Assembly: GCA_045542115.1 (NCBI GenBank)
Contig: JAZQKK010000019.1
Coordinates: 62,001-126,000, forward strand
From: RGIG995 sp045542115
GTDB lineage: Bacteria; Bacillota; Clostridia; Oscillospirales; UBA644
Length of the DNA: 64,000 bases
Direction of reading: 5' to 3'
In this document: positions 26,030-33,076 of the stretch, piece after piece
Layout of the letters: every line of letters starts with the position of its first letter
Position numbering within the stretch: position 1 is the stretch's first letter
The notes under the pieces: model-generated
Told to the model about the DNA's origin: nothing
Databases searched by the model: none
The model's input: only the letters and a program-made list of their open reading frames with translations
Program-made: the position numbers and the translations under genes

Positions 26030-26959
26030 TTATTTCCCAAGGGCGCGGCTTATCGCTTCTTTCTCGGCGGAAAGGTCTGCCGAGATGGGGGCGCCCAAAT
26101 AATAGATTCCGATCATCCCCGGACCGATGTTGGTTCCGCATCCGGCAAACACGTCGCAGACGAACACCTTTTTGGGGTTCAGTTCTTTTTTCACCATATC
26201 CTTCAAGGTCTTTGCATACAATTCCCGATCGGAATGGGAAATAATAACAAACTGATCTTCGATATCTTCCGCCGTCTCTTTCACGTATTTGACGGTAATA
26301 TCCAACGCTTTTTTGATGCCTTTGGCCTTGGTCAGCACCGTGGTATACCCCTCGGCGTTACAGTCGCCCATCGGTTTGACCCCGGCAAAAGACCCCATAA
26401 TGGCCTTCCCCATCGTGATACGTCCCCGGCGGGCCACGAAAATCAAATCGTCAATGGGCCCCATCTGATGCACCCGGCACTTATTCTCTTCCAGCCAGGC
26501 GATGACCTCTTCAAAGGTCTTCCCTTCGTTTTTCAGCCGGTGAGCGTGGCAAACCAAAAGACCGAACGCTCCGGACATCCGATAAGAGTCAAAGCAATAG
26601 ATTTCCGCTTCGGGCAATTCTTCCCGTACCCGGTTGGCGGCAACGCAAGCAAAATCGTAGGTGCCGGAGATCCGGGAGGAGATGGACATACTCAAAACCG
26701 CATAGCCGTCCTTGACGTACTTGGTGAAAATCTCCCGGTATTCTTCCTGGCTGGGAGGAGCGCTGGTGACCTTACTGTTTTTGTTCCCCAACGTACTATA
26801 AAACTCTTCCCGGGATATCTGACTCCAATCCAGATAGGTTTTCAGTTCTTTCCCGTCGATATTCACGTAGCCGGGGATGTAATCTTCCACACCGAAATAC
26901 TGACGAATCTCTTCCGAAAGGTCGCAGGTCAAATCGGCCAAAATCACATATTTTTTCAT
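26030..26959 (-). CDS. DegV family fatty-acid-binding protein (FakB-like)
   Basis: A 309-residue DegV protein, the fatty-acid carrier that presents substrate to FakA. The ligand-site signature SMSISSRISGTYDFA (about residues 85-99) holds the conserved S-G-T, and FVARRGRITMGKAIMG supplies the second conserved arginine region. The start at 26959 has GAGGAG upstream; eleven more in-frame codons precede it. It leads the seven-gene lipid operon behind a good promoter. A second DegV is encoded at 36281-37168, so the cell likely has carriers with different chain preference. Confidence 0.93.
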   Translation of the reverse strand: MKKYVILADLTCDLSEEIRQYFGVEDYIPGYVNIDGKELKTYLDWSQISREEFYSTLGNKNSKVTSAPPSQEEYREIFTKYVKDGYAVLSMSISSRISGTYDFACVAANRVREELPEAEIYCFDSYRMSGAFGLLVCHAHRLKNEGKTFEEVIAWLEENKCRVHQMGPIDDLIFVARRGRITMGKAIMGSFAGVKPMGDCNAEGYTTVLTKAKGIKKALDITVKYVKETAEDIEDQFVIISHSDRELYAKTLKDMVKKELNPKKVFVCDVFAGCGTNIGPGMIGIYYLGAPISADLSAEKEAISRALGK

Positions 26960-27015
26960 TTTGCATCTCCTCGTATCAGTCTTTGATTTCATACAATTAT
27001 GTCACAATTGCCTAC

Positions 27016-27044
27016 ATTATATCATACTTCGACAAAAAATGCAA
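27016..27044 (-). promoter_or_regulatory. Promoter of the seven-gene lipid operon
   Basis: TTGCAT-N17-TATAAT on the minus strand, about 55 bases before the DegV start. No other promoter as good was seen inside the operon, where gaps are 38 bases or less. Confidence 0.75.
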
Positions 27045-27130
27045 GGGATTCCGGCACAATTTTCCACCAAAATCCCCGGGGAATTACCGATGTTAAAAAA
27101 AATTATGATTTCCCCTTGGAATTTTAGACC

Positions 27131-27158
27131 AAAATGCCGTCCCGGGTCCGGGACGGCA
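27131..27158 (-). terminator. Intrinsic terminator after the small dapA-linked gene
   Basis: TGCCGTCCCGGG and its complement form a twelve-base-pair stem with almost no loop beyond the stem tip. On the minus strand TTTT follows. It isolates the dapA unit from the lipid operon downstream. Confidence 0.78.
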
Positions 27159-27190
27159 AACAAAAAAACTTTGGATCCTCCTCGACGGAA

Positions 27191-27628
27191 TTACACCACC
27201 CGCACCCCGAACGTCCGGTTCAGCAGAGACAACACCGTCCTGCGAGACGATTCCGGAAGGTACTGGGTGATTCCGCCGCTGAAACAACCCGTCAATCGGG
27301 GCGTTACCCCCTCGTCGGTCAAAACCGACGTCCACAAAGCCCCCAATCCCCCTTGGTCGGTGAGGCGGTGGCCTTGTAAGGTGAGACGAAAACAATCCGG
27401 TTCCACCCGAAGTCCCGACAACGGCAAGGACCGCTCCCCGTTTTGAGGAAAATCCCACACCACCGCCACCGTTGCCTGGGTTTCGTCGGCTTGCAGACCG
27501 TCTACGGAAACGCCCCGCAGTTCCAATTCCTCAATCAACGCAAGGACGTGTTCCCGGGGCACCGTCAACAACGTGACCCCCGGACAAAGGTCTGCCCCCG
27601 TTACCGTTTCTTCCAAATTGAATTTCAT
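27191..27628 (-). CDS. Unknown 145-residue protein downstream of dapA
   Basis: I do not recognise this protein. It is soluble, with no signal peptide or membrane segment. The region LTVPREHVLALIEELELRGVSVDGLQADETQATVAVVWDF alternates helix and strand in a way that resembles a small regulatory fold such as ACT, but no ACT ligand motif is evident. It lies 140 bases after dapA on the same strand and ends before a terminator. The start is preceded by a GGGGGGG run rather than a standard ribosome site. A role in lysine/aspartate control would be pure inference from position. Confidence 0.6.
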   Translation of the reverse strand: MKFNLEETVTGADLCPGVTLLTVPREHVLALIEELELRGVSVDGLQADETQATVAVVWDFPQNGERSLPLSGLRVEPDCFRLTLQGHRLTDQGGLGALWTSVLTDEGVTPRLTGCFSGGITQYLPESSRRTVLSLLNRTFGVRVV

Positions 27629-27768
27629 AACAACCCCCCCGAAATAAAGTAGTAACGACGTTCTTCTTTTTTACAAAAAAAAGCCAAACGGGAAAAGAAA
27701 AACGAGAGCCGGCGGAAGGATTCCGTCGGAAAAATAAAAGTTGCAGTATTGTTGATTTTGACTCCCGT

Positions 27769-28656
27769 TTAAATCTCCTTTTCCCAACGAGAAAGCAGCG
27801 AGAAGAGTTTTTCGGTCTCTTCCTTGGGCAAGGAGCACAAAGGCAACCGAAGGGTCTGCTTGGGATATCCGAAAAACTCCAATGCGGCCTTGACGGGAAT
27901 GGGGTTCGTCCGGGAGAACAACGCCCCAATCAGAGGCATCAGGCGAATCTGGTCTTCCGCCGCCCCCGCCGTATCCCCATAGAACCATTTTTCACAAATA
28001 GTATGTACCGTGCGGGGTAAAAGATTCGACACCACCGAAATGACCCCCATTCCGCCGATGGACAAAAACGGCACGATGCACCCGTCGTCTCCGGAATAGA
28101 GAGGCAAGTCGTCTCCGCAAAGGTTTCGCACCGTGGCGGCAGACTGCAACGACCCGCCCGCATCTTTTAGTCCGGAAACGTTGGGATGGGTAGACAGTTT
28201 TTGCAGCGTTTCGGGAGATGCGGCACTGGCCGTCCGACCGGGAACGTTGTATACGATGACCGGAGACCCGCACTCCGCCAAGGCAAGATAATGCTTTAAA
28301 ATTCCGTCCTGTCCCGGCTTGTTATAATATGGACAAACCGCTAAAATCCCGTCAACGCCAATAGCTTGCGCTGCTTTTGTGAGCGCCGTGGACCGGGCGG
28401 TATCGTTGGTCCCCGTGCCGGCAATGACGGGGATTCTTCCGTTATTCTTCCACACGGTATACTCTATCACCGACAACCGTTCTTTCTCGGTCATCGTGGC
28501 ACTTTCCCCCGTCGTTCCGCAGACCACCAACGCGTCGGTGCCTCCGGAAATCTGGGCATCAATCAATTTTCCCAATGTCTCGAAATCCACCGAACCGTCG
28601 GTGGAAAAAGGAGTGACCAGGGCGGTAGCACTCCCTCGGAAAACCGGTCGCTTCAT
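27769..28656 (-). CDS. dapA: 4-hydroxy-tetrahydrodipicolinate synthase
   Basis: DapA condenses pyruvate with aspartate semialdehyde in lysine and diaminopimelate synthesis. The 295-residue product shows the catalytic residues in order: Thr48-Thr49-Gly50-Glu51 (TTGES), Tyr136 in VIVYNVPGR with Arg141, and the Schiff-base Lys164 in GLKDAGG. Length and start fit the family. It is divergent from the ZIP transporter gene, with about 100 bases between. The downstream gap of 140 bases holds a hairpin resembling the intergenic palindromes described elsewhere in this window. Confidence 0.96.
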   Translation of the reverse strand: MKRPVFRGSATALVTPFSTDGSVDFETLGKLIDAQISGGTDALVVCGTTGESATMTEKERLSVIEYTVWKNNGRIPVIAGTGTNDTARSTALTKAAQAIGVDGILAVCPYYNKPGQDGILKHYLALAECGSPVIVYNVPGRTASAASPETLQKLSTHPNVSGLKDAGGSLQSAATVRNLCGDDLPLYSGDDGCIVPFLSIGGMGVISVVSNLLPRTVHTICEKWFYGDTAGAAEDQIRLMPLIGALFSRTNPIPVKAALEFFGYPKQTLRLPLCSLPKEETEKLFSLLSRWEKEI

Positions 28657-28753
28657 CCTACAATGCCTCCCTCTGCAAGTTGCTGTTCCATCCTATTCCG
28701 AACCGTGCCGCGACGTTCCGCATATTCTGTCGTAGACCGAAAGGAGGCTCGGT

Positions 28754-29530
28754 ATGGAATTGATTTACGGACTGCTTCTGCCCTTCTTGGGAACGGTATT
28801 GGGGGCAGCGTGCGTCTTTTTTATGAACCGTCAACCCGACCCACGGCTCCGCCGGGGACTGACGGGATTTGCCGCAGGGGTAATGACGGCGGCTTCGGTG
28901 TGGAGTTTGCTGATTCCGGCAATGGAGAAATCCGAATCTTTGGGAAAATTCGCCTTTCTGCCCGGGGTGGGAGGGTTGTGGCTCGGATTTGGTTTTTTGT
29001 TGCTCTTGGATTGGGCAATCCCCCATCTCCATTTAGGGAACGGGGTGTCGGAAGGCCCCAAAAGCAAATTAAAACGGTCCAACAAATTGGTGTTGGCCGT
29101 GACCTTACACAATCTGCCGGAAGGAATGGCCATCGGCGTGGTTTTGGCGGGATGGTTACAGGGCGAATCGGGAATTACAGGAGCAATGGTAACTGCCCTT
29201 GCGGTGGGGATTGCTCTGCAAAACTTTCCCGAAGGAAGCATCATTTCATTGCCCCTTCGCGGGGAAGGAATGGGGAAACCCAAAGCCTTTCTGATGGGAG
29301 CGTTGTCGGGCATCGTAGAACCCATCGGGGCGGCTTTGACCCTGTTGGCGGCGGGGCTTATCACTCCCGCACTTCCGGTACTTCTGTCCTTTGCCGCCGG
29401 AGCAATGCTGTTCGTGGTGGCAGAAGAACTGATTCCCGAAATGGCAGAAGGAGACAACGGCAACGTGGGAACGATCTTCTTCGGCGTTGGATTCTCCCTG
29501 ATGATGGCACTGGACGTGGCGTTGGGATAA
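28754..29530 (+). CDS. ZIP family metal transporter
   Basis: A 258-residue zinc/iron permease with about eight membrane segments. The metal path motifs are TLHNLPEG (His119, Asn120, Glu123) and the matching NFPEGSIIS in the next helix. The end has LSFAAGAMLFVVAEELIPE, the third conserved metal region. The cytoplasmic loop between helices 3 and 4 is short and has few histidines. AAAGGAGG precedes the ATG. It stands alone and is probably a Zn, Mn or Fe importer. Confidence 0.93.
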   Translation: MELIYGLLLPFLGTVLGAACVFFMNRQPDPRLRRGLTGFAAGVMTAASVWSLLIPAMEKSESLGKFAFLPGVGGLWLGFGFLLLLDWAIPHLHLGNGVSEGPKSKLKRSNKLVLAVTLHNLPEGMAIGVVLAGWLQGESGITGAMVTALAVGIALQNFPEGSIISLPLRGEGMGKPKAFLMGALSGIVEPIGAALTLLAAGLITPALPVLLSFAAGAMLFVVAEELIPEMAEGDNGNVGTIFFGVGFSLMMALDVALG

Positions 29531-29581
29531 TGTAGTACACGCGAATTTTCCCTGATTTGCATTTTGAATTCCCTTTCCCTC

Positions 29582-29610
29582 TTGCAATTCGAAGGAAAAT
29601 ATGATATACT
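29582..29610 (+). promoter_or_regulatory. Promoter for queA (and tgt)
   Basis: TTGCAA-N17-TATACT, about 32 bases before the queA start at 29642. This supports the shorter start over an in-frame ATG at 29564, which lies upstream of the promoter. Confidence 0.75.
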
Positions 29611-29641
29611 GTACTATATATCTATTTTTGAGGACTATGGT

Positions 29642-30664
29642 ATGAGATTATCGGACTTTTCTTACGACCTGCCGGAGCATCTGATTGCCCAGACGCCCTT
29701 GCAACAGCGGGATGCCAGCCGTCTTTTGGTGTTGGACCGGAAGACGGGGGAATATCAAGACCGGCATTTTGGAGACGTATTGGAATATTTTCAGCCGGGA
29801 GACTGTCTTATTGTTAACGATTCCCGGGTCATCCCCGCCCGTCTGCAAGCCAAACGGCCTACGGGCGGAGCGGTGGAAATCTTTTTGCTGCGCCCCCACA
29901 CCCACGATCGGTGGGAGTGTTTGGTCAAGCCGGGACGAAACGCCCGGGAAGGACAGGTTTTACGATTGGGCGATTTGACCGCCACGGTCACGAAGGTGCT
30001 GGACGACGGAAATCGGCTCATCTGCTTTGCCGCGGAAGACGGCGGAGACGTGACTGAAAAATTAAAAGCCCTGGGGGAAGTTCCCCTGCCCCCCTATATT
30101 CACGAAAAGTTGTCTGATTCGGAGCGGTATCAGACCGTTTATTCCAAAGAAGAAGGGTCAGTTGCCGCCCCCACCGCCGGATTGCATTTCACCCCCGAGC
30201 TGTTGGAAGCCCTGAAAAACAAAGGGGTAAAAATAGGGTACGTAACCCTTCACGTAGGTTTGGGCACCTTCCGGCCGGTAAAGGTGGAAGACCCCACCAC
30301 CCACAAGATGCACTCGGAGTATTACATTCTCCCCAAAGCCACCGCCGACCTTATCAACGAAACCAAAGCCGCCGGAGGACGGGTGACTGCGGTGGGAACC
30401 ACGGCGACCCGGGTATTGGAGACGGCCGGACGGCACGGATTGCCCCTCACGGCGATGAGCGGCGATACGGACATTTTCATCTATCCCGGCTTTGAATTTG
30501 CCGTTATCGACCGACTTATCACCAATTTCCATCTGCCGGAGAGCACCTTGATTATGTTGGTCTCCGCTTTCTCCCAACGGGACTTTGTCCTAAACGCTTA
30601 CCGCCACGCCGTGGAAGAGCAGTACCGCTTCTTTTCCTTCGGCGACGCGATGTTCTTAAAGTAA
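29642..30664 (+). CDS. queA: S-adenosylmethionine:tRNA ribosyltransferase-isomerase
   Basis: QueA transfers the ribosyl part of SAM to preQ1 in tRNA to give epoxyqueuosine. The 340-residue protein begins with the standard LSDFSYDLPEHLIAQTPLQQRDASRLLVLDR and contains NDSRVIPARL, the SVAAPTAGLHFT motif and the C-terminal LITNFHLPESTLIMLVSAF, all highly conserved. GAGG lies before the chosen ATG. The next gene on the strand is tgt, the partner in queuosine synthesis, so a shared transcript is likely despite a 234-base gap filled by a palindromic element. Confidence 0.97.
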   Translation: MRLSDFSYDLPEHLIAQTPLQQRDASRLLVLDRKTGEYQDRHFGDVLEYFQPGDCLIVNDSRVIPARLQAKRPTGGAVEIFLLRPHTHDRWECLVKPGRNAREGQVLRLGDLTATVTKVLDDGNRLICFAAEDGGDVTEKLKALGEVPLPPYIHEKLSDSERYQTVYSKEEGSVAAPTAGLHFTPELLEALKNKGVKIGYVTLHVGLGTFRPVKVEDPTTHKMHSEYYILPKATADLINETKAAGGRVTAVGTTATRVLETAGRHGLPLTAMSGDTDIFIYPGFEFAVIDRLITNFHLPESTLIMLVSAFSQRDFVLNAYRHAVEEQYRFFSFGDAMFLK

Positions 30665-30673
30665 CGAAGGGTA

Positions 30674-30840
30674 TTCTTTTTTTTCGGGAGAAAGAAAAAG
30701 AACCAAAAAGAAAGCCAAAACCGACGAATTGCATTCGTCGGAAAAGAGCAAGATGTTTTTTGTCCTTTTTTACAGCACAAGTATTTGTGCCGTACCTACG
30801 CTTTTCTTTGGTTCTTTCTTTTCTCGTGAAAAGAAAGAAC
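30674..30840. repeat. Nested palindromic intergenic element, copy A
   Basis: Between queA and tgt. An imperfect TTCTTTTT/AAAGAA hairpin comes first. Long-range arms then pair AAGAACCAAAAAGAAAGC (about 30698-30714) with GCTTTTCTTTGGTTCTTT (30800-30817), enclosing two inner hairpins: CCGACGAAT/ATTCGTCGG (30721-30741) and GCACAA/TTGTGC (about 30774-30790). It closes with GTTCTTTCTTTTC-TCGT-GAAAAGAAAGAAC (30811-30840), a perfect 13-base-pair hairpin. Copies B and C share this plan. No coding frame is conserved. Confidence 0.75.
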
Positions 30841-30898
30841 GCTTCCCCGTCAATCTTACGTTCGCAGGGCTGTTTTCCCTGTAGAAAGGATTCCAATT

Positions 30899-32029
30899 AT
30901 GTTTACACTGCTGAAAACCGAAGGGGCGGCCCGTCGGGGACGGTTTGAGACCGTTCACGGGACCATCGAGACGCCGGTGTTTATGAACGTAGGCACCGCC
31001 GCCGCCATCAAAGGGGGGCTTTCGGCCCCGGACCTGAACCAATTGGGAACCCAGGTCTTATTGTGCAACACCTACCATCTTCATTTGCGCCCCGGGGACG
31101 ATATCGTCGCCGCCCAAGGGGGATTGCACAAATTTACCCGGTGGGACAAGCCTATCCTGACCGACAGCGGCGGATTTCAGGTCTTTTCCCTGTCTTCTCT
31201 GCGAAAAATCAGCGAAGAAGGGGTGACGTTCGCCTCCCATCTGGACGGACACCGTATTTTTATGGGCCCGGAAGAGAGTATGCAGATTCAATCCCATTTG
31301 GCATCCACCATTGCGATGGCCTTTGACGAATGTGTGGAAAATCCGGCGGAATACGACTACGCCAAGCGGTCCTGCGAACGGACTTTCCGCTGGTTGGTCC
31401 GATGCAAAAACGAAATGGACCGCCTCAATGCTCTGCCCGAAACCATCAACAAAAAGCAGATGCTGTTCGGCATCAACCAAGGATGCACCTATGAAGACCT
31501 TCGGGTGAAACATATGAAGCAGATTGCCGAATTGGGCCTGGACGGATATGCCATCGGGGGCCTTGCGGTGGGAGAACCCGCCCCGGAAATGTATCGGGTC
31601 ATTGAAGCGGTAGAACCCTTTATGCCCAAGGACAAGCCCCGTTATCTGATGGGCGTGGGAACGCCGGTGAACATTCTGGAAGCCGTTCATCGTGGGGTGG
31701 ATTTCTTCGACTGCGTTATGCCCTCGCGAAACGCCCGCCACGGCCACTTGTTTACCTCGAAGGGCATCATCAACATCAACAACGAAAAATACAAAAACGA
31801 CGATTCCCCCATCGACGAAGCCTGCGACTGTCCCACCTGCCAGACCTTCTCCCGGGCCTACATCCGCCATTTAATCAAAGCGGACGAAATGCTGGGGGCA
31901 CGTTTGGTGGTCGCCCACAATCTGCGGTTTTACAACAAACTGATGGAAGACATCCGCTTTCATCTGGACAACGGCACCTTCGAATCGTTCTACCAAGAAA
32001 AACGGGAAATCTACGGGGTTCGGATTTAA
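30899..32029 (+). CDS. tgt: Queuine (preQ1) tRNA-ribosyltransferase
   Basis: Tgt swaps guanine for preQ1 at the wobble position of GUN-anticodon tRNAs. The 376-residue protein has TDSGGFQVFSL with the substrate-binding Asp89, GGLAVGEP, the nucleophile region GVDFFDCVMPSRNARHG, and the zinc site CDCPTCQTFSRAYIRH (C-x-C-x2-C with a later His). AGAAAGGA precedes the ATG. Together with queA it forms the tRNA-queuosine unit; yajC follows 177 bases later behind its own likely promoter. Confidence 0.98.
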   Translation: MFTLLKTEGAARRGRFETVHGTIETPVFMNVGTAAAIKGGLSAPDLNQLGTQVLLCNTYHLHLRPGDDIVAAQGGLHKFTRWDKPILTDSGGFQVFSLSSLRKISEEGVTFASHLDGHRIFMGPEESMQIQSHLASTIAMAFDECVENPAEYDYAKRSCERTFRWLVRCKNEMDRLNALPETINKKQMLFGINQGCTYEDLRVKHMKQIAELGLDGYAIGGLAVGEPAPEMYRVIEAVEPFMPKDKPRYLMGVGTPVNILEAVHRGVDFFDCVMPSRNARHGHLFTSKGIININNEKYKNDDSPIDEACDCPTCQTFSRAYIRHLIKADEMLGARLVVAHNLRFYNKLMEDIRFHLDNGTFESFYQEKREIYGVRI

Positions 32030-32206
32030 AAGAAACCGCGAAGTTTTTTTAAATCCGTCTTACCGACTTTGTCCGCAACGGAAAAATCAAACTCCCTTGC
32101 TTTTAGATTGTAAGAAAAACTTTCCATTTTCGCCCTTAAAATCTTACAGTTAATGCATATAATAGACATATTATAATGAATTTCAAAAAATCGGAGGTAT
32201 CACTCA

Positions 32207-32563
32207 ATGAATCTCACCAACCTTATGCTGCTTGCCACCGAAGTTGCCACCGAAGGCGCATCCGAACAGACTCCCCTTCAAAGTCTGTGGAGCATTCTCG
32301 GCTCGGTGCTTCCCTTCGCGCTTATCATCGTCGTGTTCTACTTCTTCCTGATTCGTCCTCAGAAGAAACAGCAGAAGGAAACCGAAAAAATGCGTTCTTC
32401 CATTGAAGTCGGCGACCAGGTCACCACCATCGGCGGCATCGTGGGAACCGTTCGTCAGATTAAAGACGACGGTGAGTTGTACGTCATCGAAACCGGTGCG
32501 AACAACGACCGTTTGACCATCCACAAGTGGGCGGTTCAATCCAAAGACACCATTTCCGAATAA
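32207..32563 (+). CDS. yajC: Preprotein translocase accessory subunit YajC
   Basis: A 118-residue membrane protein associated with SecDF-YajC. One N-terminal transmembrane helix (LPFALIIVVFYFFLIRPQKKQQKE, about residues 33-55) with the hallmark FLIRPQKK is followed by a small cytoplasmic domain (VGDQVTTIGGIVGTV). GGAGG precedes the ATG. The order tgt-yajC is common in bacteria. Two TATAAT-like boxes (32158-32163, 32172-32177) precede it. A short inverted repeat TGTAAGA/TCTTACA (32109-32148) upstream could bind a regulator. Confidence 0.94.
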   Translation: MNLTNLMLLATEVATEGASEQTPLQSLWSILGSVLPFALIIVVFYFFLIRPQKKQQKETEKMRSSIEVGDQVTTIGGIVGTVRQIKDDGELYVIETGANNDRLTIHKWAVQSKDTISE

Positions 32564-32574
32564 GTTCGGTTCTG

Positions 32575-32630
32575 AAATCTCCTCCCGGAGCATACTGTAA
32601 AGCAAACAGACTTTGTCCGGGAGGAGATTT
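32575..32630 (+). promoter_or_regulatory. Hairpin burying the ribosome site of the TIGR04086 gene
   Basis: AAATCTCCTCCCGGA (32575-32589) is perfectly complementary to TCCGGGAGGAGATTT (32616-32630), with 26 bases between. The 3' arm contains the GGGAGGAG ribosome site, and the ATG starts one base after it. When folded, translation of the downstream gene should be blocked. No T-run follows, so it is not a classical terminator. Confidence 0.75.
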
Positions 32631-32631
32631 G

Positions 32632-33012
32632 ATGGAACAAACGCAAAATACCCTTTTTCGTATGGGAAAAGGAACGTTATTAGGGCTTGCGGCGGCGTTG
32701 GTCTGCGGAGCATTGATGACGCTTCTGTTTTCCGGACTTCTTGCCCTGGGGCTTCCCAACGGCATCATCCCCCTGTTTGCCCATCTGGCGGTCTTGCTGG
32801 CCGGGGTCGGAGGGGGAACGGTGGCCGGACTGAAAGGAAAAGCCAATGGCCTTCTTCTGGGATTATGCACCGGATTGGCCTTCGGTTTGATTCACTTTTT
32901 GGCCACCCTTTTGTTCGGAGAGGTCTCCCTTGCCTTTCTTACCTACCTTCTGGCAGAAGCCTTAGGCGGGGTCTTGGGAGGAATTCTGGGAGTCAATCTT
33001 CGGAAGAATTAG
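32632..33012 (+). CDS. TIGR04086 family (YrzE-like) membrane protein
   Basis: A 126-residue, very hydrophobic protein with four predicted membrane segments and a GxxxG-rich core (LLAGVGGGTVAGLKGK, ALGGVLGGILGVNLRK). This pattern and the location just after yajC match the TIGR04086 family of Firmicutes, whose function is unknown. The start is fixed by GGGAGGAG at ideal spacing, but that site lies inside a strong hairpin, so expression may depend on translation of yajC or on RNA unfolding. A terminator follows at 33019. Confidence 0.85.
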   Translation: MEQTQNTLFRMGKGTLLGLAAALVCGALMTLLFSGLLALGLPNGIIPLFAHLAVLLAGVGGGTVAGLKGKANGLLLGLCTGLAFGLIHFLATLLFGEVSLAFLTYLLAEALGGVLGGILGVNLRKN

Positions 33013-33018
33013 AAATGA

Positions 33019-33052
33019 AATCCGCTTTGGTGCCCCCCGAAGCGGATTTTTT
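33019..33052 (+). terminator. Intrinsic terminator after the yajC/TIGR04086 unit
   Basis: AATCCGCTT and its complement AAGCGGATT flank a loop of about ten bases, and a T-run follows. It separates the translocase unit from the large glycosidase gene, whose ribosome site begins a few bases later. Confidence 0.87.
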
Positions 33053-33076
33053 AAAAATTTTTTTGGAGAAATGAAT

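Noticed and set aside
25073..26986. A 637-codon + strand frame opposite fakA and degV
   Set aside because: Antisense shadow of two well-recognised genes; it crosses the boundary between them without any start signal.
32030..32206. PreQ1 or other riboswitch in the gap before yajC
   Set aside because: The gap follows tgt, but no preQ1 aptamer pattern was found; only promoter-like boxes and a 7-bp inverted repeat are visible.
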